Notes: generated by a model from the sequence alone, not told the origin. A DNA stretch of 53,333 nucleotides from JBBQKQ01 sp043719155 (GCA_043719155.1 JAYSUJ010000002.1:1-53333); one strand, 5' to 3'; shown: positions 32,154 through 40,704, numbered from the stretch's first letter. Numbers and translations are program-made.

Positions 32154-33185
32154 TTAGTTTTTACGATTACGTAAGTGGTGATGCCTGTCATGCGCAAAGA
32201 GCAACAAAACTAGTCCAAGCAAAATGAAAGATATAGCCCCCCAAACTTTGTTAACCCAAGTGTTGTCAAACATACTGCCGCTTGGCAGTACCTCACCAAT
32301 TACTGTCGAGTTGCAGTCTATAACCCCAATATCTTTGTCTGAGGCTTGGTCTGCACTAGTATTTTTAACTCGCAATAGGTAGCTACCCTCAGCCAAAGTT
32401 TTCTCTGGTATGACTACAGCAAAAGTTTTGTTAATACCCACCACTTCATTTACTTTTTTTTCAAACATTACACTTTGTGTCTTGTCCAAGACAGACACTT
32501 CGTACTTGCCTTGCACACTCTTGTCAGCTCCTGCCAATAAATCAATATTGAAATTGTAAGCGCTGTCTTTACATAAAATAGTCTCGCCTGAAAGGGTAAA
32601 AGCCGCTGACTTTTTCTTAACAATTGGGGTCACAGTTTTTATCACATCAACACTTGCGGTAATAGACTTAGGTGTATCTACCATCCCGCCAATAGAAAGC
32701 AGAATTTCTTTTTTCTCTATACCCGTATCTACATTGTCAGAGTCCAAAGCTTGGCCACCCAAGATATTTACATAGGCCTGTCCATTTTTAACTGCAGTGA
32801 ATGTGTATTTTACAAAGTTACTGCTGGCTGCCAGCCCTTTTGGGTAGCCAGCAGTACGCACTATTATTCCCTCGCTAGTGTCAGTTAGCTGGTATGGCAC
32901 CTCACGAAGTGGTATGGCCGACTCGTCGCCAAACTCAGCACTTTTAAATTTAAGTTTTTCTGCGTCATAGGAAAGTTTAGAAGAAACTGTAAAGACTGGG
33001 TTAGCTGCGTCTGGACGTATACGCAAACTAATGGTTACATCTTGTCCTACGTTTGGCTCTAGCTCACTCACCAAGACATTGGTCGGCATGGGTGCGGCCA
33101 AAACAGCTGTGAAGAATAGACCTGCTAAAGACGCAGCTAGACCGAGAGATTTTAAATTTTTACTAAATGTATTTCGTACTTGCAT
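32154..33185 (-). CDS. cohesin-like membrane-anchored surface protein (343 aa)
   Basis: Signal peptide (residues 1-31), then a cohesin-type beta sandwich (NVGQDVTISLRIRPDAANPV, SKLSYDAEKLKFKSAEFGDE, then YTFTAVKNGQAYVNILGGQA; about residues 35-170), a second beta domain with two Cys, and a C-terminal membrane span (VWGAISFILLGLVLLLF) with a His/Arg-rich cytoplasmic end. Cohesins bind dockerins, and the gene directly upstream encodes a dockerin. Gap to that gene 22 bases. Confidence 0.7.
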   Translation of the reverse strand: MQVRNTFSKNLKSLGLAASLAGLFFTAVLAAPMPTNVLVSELEPNVGQDVTISLRIRPDAANPVFTVSSKLSYDAEKLKFKSAEFGDESAIPLREVPYQLTDTSEGIIVRTAGYPKGLAASSNFVKYTFTAVKNGQAYVNILGGQALDSDNVDTGIEKKEILLSIGGMVDTPKSITASVDVIKTVTPIVKKKSAAFTLSGETILCKDSAYNFNIDLLAGADKSVQGKYEVSVLDKTQSVMFEKKVNEVVGINKTFAVVIPEKTLAEGSYLLRVKNTSADQASDKDIGVIDCNSTVIGEVLPSGSMFDNTWVNKVWGAISFILLGLVLLLFAHDRHHHLRNRKN

Positions 33186-33207
33186 ATATTTATTTAATTT
33201 ACTCTCT

Positions 33208-34140
33208 TTATTTTAGCCCTACCTTTGTTCCCCAGTAGATCATGATAATGTTAAAGTCCAGCAAGCTGACCAACCCGTCACAGTTTAGGTCAGCTTTGTT
33301 AGCCACTTTACACCTGTCAGGCTTGGACAAACCCTTATCTACAGATGCACTTTTACCCCAGTTTACCATTAGCTGGTTGTAGTCCAGCAGGTCGACACTT
33401 CCTTTGTCGTCAATGTCGGCACGATAGTTGTTGGCATAGTCAGTTGTTTGATTTTGTGGCCCAGCTTGGGTTTGATACTCGCTAGCCTTAATGGTTTGGG
33501 TGTTTATTAAACTGTTTACAATGTTTAGATCGGGTATTATTCCGCCTCCGCCTCCGCCACCTCCACCACCTCCGCCGCTACTTGGTCCAGTTGGCGGCAC
33601 TCTATTTGGTATTATTTTCCAATCAGTCTTTACACAAGTATCTGCCCCACTGGCGCAATCAAACTTTATCCACCCTCCATAACTCCCTCCTGCCCAAGCA
33701 TAACCATTCAACTCGCTGCCTATTGATCCTGATGTACTGATGGCCCCAACTCTACCAACACTAGTTGAAGTAGAGATACCAAAATTTATCCATCCTGAAA
33801 TCTGTGACCAAGCCATGCCACTGGCAACTCCTGTATTTGGGTCAAAGACAACCCCTTCTGTACCTGTTACATTCATGTTTATCCACCCCAATTCATTTCC
33901 CCACGCATAGCCATTAAGCACACCATTCGTATCAATAGTTATAGGTGTAAGTCCAGTTGGTATTTGTGGTGCCCAATTTATTTTTCCAGCTTGTCCTACA
34001 GAACAAGCAGAGTCGTGACAAACCAATGAATATTTAGAGGTCGCGTCAATTGTTCCATTTGAGGCATCAGCTAAAACCATGTTTGAAATTGAAGCGATTA
34101 ATAATAATGTAAAACTTACAAGAGAAATTTTTCTGTTCAT
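33208..34140 (-). CDS. secreted dockerin-containing protein with GYAW repeats (310 aa)
   Basis: Signal peptide (1-24), three Trp-rich repeats (GYAWGNELGWINMN, GMAWSQISGWINFG, GYAWAGGSYGGWIKF), a poly-Gly run of 12 (about residues 191-202) and a C-terminal dockerin with two Ca-binding repeats: RADIDDKGSVDLLDYNQLM and KADLNCDGLVSLLDFNIIM. The two D-x-D-x-G-x-V motifs followed by LLDxN are characteristic of type I-like dockerins. A -10 (TATACT, 34147-34152) lies 7 bases from the ATG, so the mRNA is probably leaderless and this gene heads the operon to 28692. Confidence 0.8.
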   Translation of the reverse strand: MNRKISLVSFTLLLIASISNMVLADASNGTIDATSKYSLVCHDSACSVGQAGKINWAPQIPTGLTPITIDTNGVLNGYAWGNELGWINMNVTGTEGVVFDPNTGVASGMAWSQISGWINFGISTSTSVGRVGAISTSGSIGSELNGYAWAGGSYGGWIKFDCASGADTCVKTDWKIIPNRVPPTGPSSGGGGGGGGGGGGIIPDLNIVNSLINTQTIKASEYQTQAGPQNQTTDYANNYRADIDDKGSVDLLDYNQLMVNWGKSASVDKGLSKPDRCKVANKADLNCDGLVSLLDFNIIMIYWGTKVGLK

Positions 34141-34302
34141 GAAAAAAGTATACAGCCATCTATTTTTTTTTCTAAATTTTTTTGTTGATAACTTTGTTAA
34201 AATACAAAATTCTTACCGAAAAAGCTCCTTACCCCCTAAAGAGTTATTATTCCCCTACATGATCAGAAAACAAAAAACCTCTTCTCTAGGGGTGAGTGTG
34301 TT

Positions 34303-34423
34303 TTACTTATCAACATTTACAACTTCTCCCGCCTGTCTTCTAATTGTTCTCATGGTTCCCTCTCTAACTTCTTAAAATTTTCACAATTTCTTGTCCTGAT
34401 AGCACTTTGAAAATCTTTGGCAT
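34303..34423 (-). pseudogene. hicA remnant with internal deletion and frameshift
   Basis: The first 19 codons (MPKIFKVLSGQEIVKILRS) match the N-terminus of HicA toxins and end at a TAG. Shifting frame gives EGTMRTIRRQAGEVVNVDK, matching the HicA C-terminal GTL-x-x-I-x-RQA region. The central part with the catalytic His is missing. The adjacent hicB is intact. Confidence 0.6.
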
Positions 34424-34429
34424 ATTAAA

Positions 34430-34639
34430 TTAATTAGGAACTTTATCTGAATAAAGAATAGTAAAATATGGAGATTTCACTGGCTCATCTTCAAAATATA
34501 GTTCAACAGCTTCTTTGATGTTTTTAAGTAAAATATCCAATGTCTCTCCTTGTGTTACAATCCCAAAATTTCCTCCATCTGCTGTGTATACGCCATCCTC
34601 AAAAAAAACATTAAAATTAATTAGATTGTTTATGTTCAT
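34430..34639 (-). CDS. hicB: HicB-family antitoxin (orphaned)
   Basis: 69 aa with the short HicB fold: NVFFEDGVYTADGGNFGIVT, TQGETLDILLKNIKEAVELY, then FEDEPVKSPYFTILYS. It is clearly related to the hicB at 12263 (shared VKSPY). The toxin gene 6 bases downstream is wrecked, so this is a surviving antitoxin. A -10-like TATTAT (34651-34656) lies 12 bases before the ATG. Confidence 0.8.
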   Translation of the reverse strand: MNINNLINFNVFFEDGVYTADGGNFGIVTQGETLDILLKNIKEAVELYFEDEPVKSPYFTILYSDKVPN

Positions 34640-34688
34640 GATTATATCATATAATACGTGCTATCGGCCTTTTTATTACATTTTCTCC

Positions 34689-34840
34689 CAACTACAAGGG
34701 CACCAAGTGCTTTAGCACAAAACCCCTCTTGCGAAGGAGGTTTTGTTTTTTCCTTGAAACCTTTAATCTTTCAGAAAATAATTTTAGTTAAATACATTTG
34801 ACTAAATTTTGACTGAAATTATTTCTTGATATAATATGAG
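34689..34840 (+). repeat. terminator-promoter repeat, copy 1
   Basis: Begins CAACTACAAGGGCACCAAGT, contains the small hairpin GTGCTTTAGCAC and a terminator hairpin (CAAAACC...GGTTTTG then T6), then an A/T-rich segment ending in TTGACT and TATAAT (34830-34835). It thus ends upstream transcription and starts the next gene. Confidence 0.8.
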
Positions 34841-34845
34841 AAATT

Positions 34846-35241
34846 ATGAAAAATTTTACGAAATGGTTTGATTTAAAAAGTAATCTAAATTTCAAAGAAT
34901 ACATCCCAGAAACTTCTGAAATTTATTTCAGAGAAAGAGAGATATGGTTTGCAAGTATTGGTTTAAATATTGGCATAGAAGAGGATGGCAAGAATGGTCT
35001 TTTTGAAAGACCTGTTTTAATTTTAAAAAAATTTAATCAAAAAATGTTATTGATAATCCCATTAACGACACAAGTAAAAGAATTCAAATACCAAGCTCAA
35101 TACAAATTAAATGGAATTATTTATGGTGCAAAACTTAGTCAGATAAAACTAATCGACTCAAAAAGACTTTTAAGGAAGGTAGAAATTTTAGATGGGGAGC
35201 AATTTAAAATTATAAAAAATAAATTCTTAAAAATGTTTTAG
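34846..35241 (+). CDS. PemK/MazF-family mRNA interferase-like toxin
   Basis: 131 aa with the PemK-like core: REREIWFASIGLNIGIEEDG, FERPVLILKKFNQKMLLIIP, LTTQVKE, then LSQIKLIDSKRLLRKVEIL. The ERPVLIL strand and the xxPLTT segment are the family's signature. About 30 residues precede the core. No antitoxin lies beside it. The -10 at 34830 puts the transcript start a few bases before the ATG. Related to the toxin at 36223. Confidence 0.78.
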   Translation: MKNFTKWFDLKSNLNFKEYIPETSEIYFREREIWFASIGLNIGIEEDGKNGLFERPVLILKKFNQKMLLIIPLTTQVKEFKYQAQYKLNGIIYGAKLSQIKLIDSKRLLRKVEILDGEQFKIIKNKFLKMF

Positions 35242-35258
35242 AGTCCTTAACAAAAACA

Positions 35259-35280
35259 AAAAACCTCTTACGGGTTTTTC
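35259..35280 (+). terminator. terminator after the first PemK-like gene
   Basis: AAAACC-TCTTAC-GGGTTTTTC hairpin followed by CTCGGAG; a similar TTTTCTCGGAG follows the third unit's gene at 36630. Confidence 0.5.
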
Positions 35281-35373
35281 TCGGAGTCTTGCGACCATAG
35301 TCATAAGTTATATGAATAGCTTATGTTAACTAAAGTATATCCCAAATTCATTTTTTGTCAACCAAATTTTTTT

Positions 35374-35452
35374 CAACCACAAGGGCACCAAGTGCTTTAG
35401 CACAAAACCCCCTCTTTACTAGCCAAAATTATATCTTGACATATAAGAGTTA
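35374..35452 (+). repeat. terminator-promoter repeat, copy 2 (internal deletion)
   Basis: CAACCACAAGGGCACCAAGT to CCCCCTC (35374-35414) matches the other copies. The terminator's right half and the next 80 or so bases are missing, and it resumes at AAAATTATATCTTGA as in copy 4. The next gene uses TATAAT at 35492-35497. Confidence 0.7.
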
Positions 35453-35503
35453 GTTTTGCAAAATATACTGGTTTGGTAAGTTGTTTTTTGCTATAATCAC
35501 AAA

Positions 35504-35908
35504 ATGAAGAATACAGAACTCCTGCTAAATATAGTTGAACAATATTTTAAACTTAAAGATGGGGAACTAATCGAAAAACACTTAGAATTAATAAAAATTT
35601 TCAATAGAAGTGAACAACAAATTTTAATTAGCAGAAAAGCATTGAAACATTTTGTAGAGAGCAGAAAACGTGAACTATCAATCAATCATTCAGACAAAAA
35701 TATTATAGAACTACTTAAGTTTGCTATTTCAAATATTGAAAATGTATTTACAAGCTATGATTCTGCGGATATAGGTGAACAAGGTAGAAAAATATTGTCC
35801 AAAGACTATTCCAATTTAGGATTTCCTCACCTGCGTATAGTCTACGATGAAAAAAATAATAACTTAGAAATTGTATCCATCCATTTCAGAAAAAATAGAA
35901 GAAATTAA
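35504..35908 (+). CDS. unknown 134-aa protein in the toxin array
   Basis: Helical N-terminal half (MKNTELLLNIVEQYFKLKDG ...), then QQILISRKALKHFVESRKRE and a C-terminal strand region (GFPHLRIVYDEKNNNLEIVS). The ISRKALKHFVESRK part recalls nucleases of the phage BECR (RelE/colicin-like) group, but this is a weak impression. It occupies the same position as the two PemK-like toxins, so a toxin role is plausible. A -10 (TATAAT) 7 bases before the ATG makes the mRNA leaderless. Confidence 0.55.
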   Translation: MKNTELLLNIVEQYFKLKDGELIEKHLELIKIFNRSEQQILISRKALKHFVESRKRELSINHSDKNIIELLKFAISNIENVFTSYDSADIGEQGRKILSKDYSNLGFPHLRIVYDEKNNNLEIVSIHFRKNRRN

Positions 35909-35934
35909 AAAACCCAATTTTATTTGGGTTTTTT
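35907..35934 (+). terminator. terminator after the 134-aa gene
   Basis: AAAAAACCCAA / TTTGGGTTTTTT hairpin directly at the stop codon. Confidence 0.75.
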
Positions 35935-36060
35935 AATTAGTTAGAGGGAGCGGCAGGGTTGCCCCGGTTTCCCTATGAGTACCTTCTTGCGAAAGTCCGC
36001 AGCAAGCCGATTTTCTGTCGTCTAACTGTTAAGGAGTATATACCTAGACATGTCTTTTGT

Positions 36061-36165
36061 CAACCACAAGGACACCAAGTGCTTAGCACAAAACCCCCTG
36101 CTTTCGCAGGGGGGTTTGTTTTTTCCTTGAAACTTTTAAACTTTCAGAAAATAATTTTAACTGAT
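36061..36165 (+). repeat. terminator-promoter repeat, copy 3
   Basis: CAACCACAAGGACACCAAGT, then CCCCCTGC-TTTC-GCAGGGGG hairpin and T6, then the shared TTTCAGAAAATAATTTTAA. Instead of the promoter end seen in copy 1 it runs into a fragment resembling the 3' end of the S-layer-like gene. Confidence 0.8.
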
Positions 36166-36194
36166 TGAGTAAGGGTTAGTTGGTAAGTTGTAAA
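36158..36194 (-). pseudogene. fragment of an S-layer-like gene 3' end
   Basis: On the minus strand this reads TIYNLPTNPYSIS then a stop, against TVYNFPTNSYSIRQ at the end of the 1050-aa gene (36903-40055). The DNA is nearly identical over about 35 bases. A shorter match (TTGGTAAGTTGT) recurs at 35474. These look like remnants of duplicated gene ends. Confidence 0.55.
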
Positions 36195-36216
36195 TGGCTC
36201 ATGATTTTGTTAAAAT
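36188..36216 (+). promoter_or_regulatory. promoter of the second PemK-like gene
   Basis: TTGTAA (36188-36193), 17-base spacer, TAAAAT (36211-36216). The predicted start falls on the A of the ATG at 36223, i.e. a leaderless mRNA. The -35 overlaps the S-layer gene fragment. Confidence 0.65.
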
Positions 36217-36222
36217 AGACGA

Positions 36223-36606
36223 ATGAATAAAGATTTCAAAAATTGGAATATTCTAAAACAAGAAATAGAAAAAAGTGAGGTGGAGATTTTTGCAAATAAG
36301 CGTGAAATTTGGTGGGCACATATTGGAACAAATATTGGCTCTGAAGTTTGTGGAAAGAACCAACCTTTTGAGAGACCTGTTTTAATACTAAAGGTTTTTG
36401 CTAAAAATTTAATATTGGTTGCACCACTTACTACAAAATTTAAAAACACCAAAAATCATATCGTGATTAAAGTTGGAGAAAATACCTCTTATTTAATGGT
36501 AGAACATACAAAAACTATTAGCACTAAGAGGTTGTCCAGAAAAATTAGCAAACTTGGGGAAACTATTTTTTCTGAAATTTACAAAAAATATAAAGAATTA
36601 TTTTAA
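36223..36606 (+). CDS. PemK/MazF-family mRNA interferase-like toxin
   Basis: 127 aa. Core KREIWWAHIGTNIGSEVCGK, FERPVLILKVFAKNLILVAP, LTTKFKNT, and VEHTKTISTKRLSRKISKLG. Clearly related to the toxin at 34846 but diverged, so not a fresh copy. No adjacent antitoxin gene. The helical N-terminus (NWNILKQEIEKSEVEIFANK) may mediate partner contact. Confidence 0.8.
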   Translation: MNKDFKNWNILKQEIEKSEVEIFANKREIWWAHIGTNIGSEVCGKNQPFERPVLILKVFAKNLILVAPLTTKFKNTKNHIVIKVGENTSYLMVEHTKTISTKRLSRKISKLGETIFSEIYKKYKELF

Positions 36607-36611
36607 AATCG

Positions 36612-36633
36612 AAAAGTCCCTTTCGGGACTTTT
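36612..36633 (+). terminator. terminator after the second PemK-like gene
   Basis: AAAAGTCCC-TTTC-GGGACTTTTC hairpin just after the stop codon. Confidence 0.75.
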
Positions 36634-36700
36634 CTCGGAGCCTTTCGGCCATGTGTGGACAGTATACCAAGTCCATATTTTTTGTCAACCAAACTTTTTT

Positions 36701-36846
36701 CAACCACAAGGGCACCAAGTGCTTTAGCACAAAACCCCCTGCTTTCGCAGGGGGTTTTGTTTTTTCCTTTAAACTTTTATTCTTTCAGAAAATAGTTTTA
36801 GTTAAATATATTTGACTATATTTTGGCTGAAATTATATCTTGATAT
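36701..36846 (+). repeat. terminator-promoter repeat, copy 4
   Basis: Full-length copy: CAACCACAAGGGCACCAAGT, GTGCTTTAGCAC, CCCCCTGC-TTTC-GCAGGGGG with T6, then TTGACTATATTTTGGCTGAA and TTGATATAAAC, where the promoter end has decayed relative to copy 1. It closes the array against the S-layer-like gene. Confidence 0.85.
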
Positions 36847-36864
36847 AAACTTCGTTTCACTCAC

Positions 36865-36886
36865 AAAAGAAAATAAATTTTCTTTT
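36865..36886. terminator. terminator of the S-layer-like gene
   Basis: AAAAGAAAA-TAAA-TTTTCTTTT hairpin, 17 bases after the stop of the minus-strand gene at 36903. Confidence 0.6.
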
Positions 36887-36902
36887 GATTCGCTACACTA
36901 GA

Positions 36903-39900
36903 TTATTGACGGATTGAGTAAGAGTTAGTTGGGAAGTTGTACACTGTCGCAGCAGAAATGTTTGTACCACCACCAACTGAGTCATCCCAAGTAGTTGTAC
37001 CTGGAGTAACCGATGAAGAAACTGTAACTACTGTAGAAGCAGTAACTGTTCCAGCAACGTTAGCATAAAGACTGAAAGTCTTAGATGTATTAGGGGCAAT
37101 TGTGTATCCAGCTGGAGATGCTCCAAATGTCATTACACAAGCACCTATAGCAGTACAACCAGATGAGACACTTGAACCAGAGATAGTAGTATTACCATCT
37201 GCAATTCTTGCTCCAGACAATACTACTGAAGTTAAACCAGACACAGCAACATTGAATGCAAGGTTGTTGATACGGATTTGTCCAGCAGCGTCAGCAGCAA
37301 TAGTAACTTCACCAATTTTGTTTTCAGCTCCGATAGTAAGACCCGTTTGTTGTGTAGAACTTACAGTAAAGGTTGGTTTAGAACCAACGATCATATGTGA
37401 AGCTGTAACAGCAGTACCTGGAGTTGGAGTGATAGATTGTACAGTATTTCCATCATTGTAAGTAACAGTTGTAGCTGTTAGGTTTACAGTAACAGGAGAG
37501 TTAGCTGAACAGCCGTTTACAGTACCAACACACACAAGACCAACAGTAACTGGAATGTTTATACCAGATGCGTCAGCAGGAACAACTGAACCTACATTGT
37601 AGATTGTTGCAGTTCCACCAACAAAGTTTGCTGACTTACCATTCATCATTACAGTAGTAACTGTGTTAGTAGGAGCAGTAAACGTAACATCTTTAACAGT
37701 TGCACCAGCAGTACCGTTAGACTTGAAGTTATACGTACCAATTACAAACGCAGTTTGATTTCCTGTTACAAGTTGTGCAACTGGAGAAAGACCTGTGTTG
37801 TAAGTAACTCCACCTGCCGCTATTACAGCTGCATTTGAAGTCGTGATAGATCCTAGAACAGTGGCAGTTGTAGCTGACAAGTTAGAAGTGTTACCACGGT
37901 AAGTAATGTTAAATGATGGCTGTACAGTTAGAGTAGATGCACCTGAACCAAAGTCTGCATACACATCAAATACTTTCGTAGTTGATTGTGGAATAGACAA
38001 TTGAGCCGAGAATGCGTTTGAACTAGTTATAACTGGATTACCAATTGGAGTACCTACTACAGTCGAACCATCCTTAATTGTAAGGTTAGTCAATTGATTA
38101 GCAGGTTGCATTGTGTTTCCAGCTCCTGCAACAAGAGTAACAGACAAGTTGTTTACAGTAACTCCTTCTGCAGATCCAGTTTGGATAGAGAATGAACCAA
38201 TTTTAACAGCTTGTGCGTTTGGCGCTTTTGTAGAAGTAGAGAAACCAGAAGTTGCTCCAAAAGTTACATTATTTCCGATTGTAAGAGTTTGACCTCCAGA
38301 AGCAGAAGTGTTTGTAGTTTGTGAAGACGAAATTCCTTGTGCATTTTGAGAACCAACTAACAAGTTAGCTGTAATTGTGCCTGCAGTATAGGCAACAGAT
38401 GATGAGTTCAAAGTGTCAGCTCTAAGTTCTACTGTAACAGATTGTCCAGCAGGAATATAAAGTGATGAACCAAGACCATTAAATGCGAATGCAATACCAG
38501 CAGCATTAACTCCGATTGTAATCGGGTTAATATTTGAACCAACTTGACCTCCATTTACATAGAGAGCTACGTTAGCCAAAGTAACTTGTCCCCCAGAAGC
38601 GGCAGTAAGACCACCTGCACCTGTTGTAGTGTTGAAATTTAAAGTTGTAACTTTAACATCTTCACCATAAGAAGTAAATTTCCAAGCTCCGATTTTTACA
38701 TTTGAGGCTCCACCAACCAAGTTTGTTTGGTTATTGAAAGCAGTATCTTGTGTAATTGTCAAAGAACCAGTGTTTACAGTAATTTGTCCTGCATTAGAGT
38801 TAACTAAGTCATTACCATTATTTGTAACATTTACATAGATACCAGGAAGAGTTGAGTCTTCTACACGGATATCTGTTCCTCTTTCTACAGACATGTAGAA
38901 ATTTCGGTTTGCACCAGCCACAACATCAGCTCTAAGTTCTACCAAGTGTGAACCAGTATTCAACATAACAGGGTTAGCCATCATGTCAAAAATGAATTGA
39001 TTCATAGAGTTGATAGCTCCACTTCCTTTTGAAACACCGTCAATGTACAATTGTGCATTTGAAAGTGTGTTTGAAGGAGCAGATCCAATCATCTTGAAAG
39101 TAATCCCAGCAAATTTTGCAGGATTAGTTCCGATACTAAGAGAGTTAGACCAAATGATTTGATTCATTGATCCAGCATTTATAGCAGTAGCAGATGGGTT
39201 TGGAGTTGCAGTTGGGAAATTAGCTGTTACTGTTTGAGCAGAAGAAATTGAAAACAATGGACCATTTACTCCTTCAACCGGAGTTGAAGTCGCACCCATC
39301 ATAGTCACTGACTTCATAGCAACACCAACAGTTTGACCTGAAGATGATGTACAGCCAGAGATTCCCGCTTTACAGATATCAGCTCTTACAGTAATAGTTT
39401 TTGTACCATTAACTGTAAAGATTCCTGAACCTGAAGAAAAACGGATAGTTCCATTTGTAAGTACAGATGACGCATCTGTAATACGAGTTGCCCCGTCATA
39501 CAAATACACATTTCTAAGTGTAGAGTTTGAAGACAGACCTATTCTTTGCAATTCTAGAACAGTCACAGATCCGTTTCCAGATACTACGAACTCTCCTAAT
39601 TTTGCTCCAGATTGTCCTTCAACTAATACAGATACTGGAATATTGTTAGAAACAACGCCTGAGCCAGTATTTGTAACAGGAGGAACGGTTGTAGTGTTAC
39701 CAGTAGCTGAACAAATTTTGTTCAAAGCCATTCTAGTAAGAGGTCCAGCGTATCCTGAAACAGGAGACACACCATTAGCAGCTTGGAATCTCTTCACAGC
39801 AGCCATAGTTGCAGGTCCGAATCTTAGAGACTCATACCCAGCAGAACCAGCACCAGACGCAGCTACACGAGTAGCAGCATCCATGTTTAATAATTTTTGC

Positions 39901-40055
39901 AAATTTTGTACATCCGTTGAAACAGCTCCAAGTTTTAAGTTGGTGTTGAATTGGTATGCGCAAGTATTTGTTTGTGCAGGAACAGTTGCGAAAGCTGCTG
40001 ACAAAGTCAGAGCAGCTACAGCAACAGAACCCAACACAGATTTAGTTAATGCCAT
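36903..40055 (-). CDS. S-layer-like secreted protein with peptidoglycan-binding domain (1050 aa)
   Basis: Signal peptide (VLGSVAVAALTLSAAFATVPA), then a PG_binding_1 domain at about residues 30-115 (GAVSTDVQNLQKLLNMDAAT, GPATMAAVKRFQAANGV). The rest is Thr/Ser/Asn/Val-rich beta repeats, including several modules with INAGSMNQIIW- and APNAQAVKIGSFSIQTG-type starts, with only a few Cys. Nearly free of Lys in the body. The domain order and composition match the surface-layer-type proteins of Parcubacteria. A single-gene unit with its own terminator and a long upstream region. Function as the main coat protein is inference. Confidence 0.7.
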   Translation of the reverse strand: MALTKSVLGSVAVAALTLSAAFATVPAQTNTCAYQFNTNLKLGAVSTDVQNLQKLLNMDAATRVAASGAGSAGYESLRFGPATMAAVKRFQAANGVSPVSGYAGPLTRMALNKICSATGNTTTVPPVTNTGSGVVSNNIPVSVLVEGQSGAKLGEFVVSGNGSVTVLELQRIGLSSNSTLRNVYLYDGATRITDASSVLTNGTIRFSSGSGIFTVNGTKTITVRADICKAGISGCTSSSGQTVGVAMKSVTMMGATSTPVEGVNGPLFSISSAQTVTANFPTATPNPSATAINAGSMNQIIWSNSLSIGTNPAKFAGITFKMIGSAPSNTLSNAQLYIDGVSKGSGAINSMNQFIFDMMANPVMLNTGSHLVELRADVVAGANRNFYMSVERGTDIRVEDSTLPGIYVNVTNNGNDLVNSNAGQITVNTGSLTITQDTAFNNQTNLVGGASNVKIGAWKFTSYGEDVKVTTLNFNTTTGAGGLTAASGGQVTLANVALYVNGGQVGSNINPITIGVNAAGIAFAFNGLGSSLYIPAGQSVTVELRADTLNSSSVAYTAGTITANLLVGSQNAQGISSSQTTNTSASGGQTLTIGNNVTFGATSGFSTSTKAPNAQAVKIGSFSIQTGSAEGVTVNNLSVTLVAGAGNTMQPANQLTNLTIKDGSTVVGTPIGNPVITSSNAFSAQLSIPQSTTKVFDVYADFGSGASTLTVQPSFNITYRGNTSNLSATTATVLGSITTSNAAVIAAGGVTYNTGLSPVAQLVTGNQTAFVIGTYNFKSNGTAGATVKDVTFTAPTNTVTTVMMNGKSANFVGGTATIYNVGSVVPADASGINIPVTVGLVCVGTVNGCSANSPVTVNLTATTVTYNDGNTVQSITPTPGTAVTASHMIVGSKPTFTVSSTQQTGLTIGAENKIGEVTIAADAAGQIRINNLAFNVAVSGLTSVVLSGARIADGNTTISGSSVSSGCTAIGACVMTFGASPAGYTIAPNTSKTFSLYANVAGTVTASTVVTVSSSVTPGTTTWDDSVGGGTNISAATVYNFPTNSYSIRQ

Positions 40056-40700
40056 AATTTATTTAATGATTTTTAATGTCGCCAATTTTCTTAGGATTTG
40101 CGAGATTGTAATTGCGACAGAGTAAATTTTAAATTTATTTTTTTATACTTTTAACTTTGTTATTTTATTTAACGCTATTAATTTCTAGAAAAATGAAAAC
40201 TTAGATATTTTTCCCCACCGTTGTTTATACAGAATTATATTTCCCCTATAGCTTAATTTAATTTTAAGCTGGTAGAAACTAGTTTCCTGTTAATTGATGA
40301 TAATAAGAAATTTGTTTTGTCATCTTTGGTTGTGACACCAAAGACCGCATTTCTCGTACGATCGAAATGCAAAGATCGTGATATTAAACTATTGCTAGTT
40401 TTAATACCAAAAGTTTCGATTCACATTTTTCAATATTTAATTGTCAATGATCATCACAAGCTCTAGAGAGATTAAGGACACGACCCCTAATATCACTTTC
40501 TTTTAACGCTTGCAAATTGTTATTACCGATCAATCAATTAATTAATTGACTGAAAAGTCTCCCCCCACACACCTAGATACGAACTTACCCCTGTTTTGTG
40601 ACAAGGAAAAGTGGTTAAAAAAGCGGCAGGAGGATAACTAGTATTGTACCATGAAATGGGTGTTTTAACTAGGCTAAAATCCTGTACAAAAAACTTAATA
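40056..40700. other. 645-base intergenic region upstream of the S-layer-like gene, with hairpins
   Basis: No ORF I can support. It contains tandem hairpins CTTTGGT / ACCAAAG and GCATTTC / GAAATGC (about 40325-40372) and the palindrome GAAACTAGTTTC. It could be a long structured 5' leader (minus strand) or a small RNA. I found no convincing promoter. Confidence 0.4.
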
Positions 40701-40704
40701 CACA

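Noticed and set aside
34079..34375. Plus-strand ORF over the hicA remnant
   Set aside because: No start signal, biased composition, and it overlaps the start of the dockerin gene and the hicA remnant.
36158..36194. Possible direct repeat flanking a transposon
   Set aside because: It matches the coding end of the S-layer-like gene and fits a duplication remnant better than a target-site duplication.
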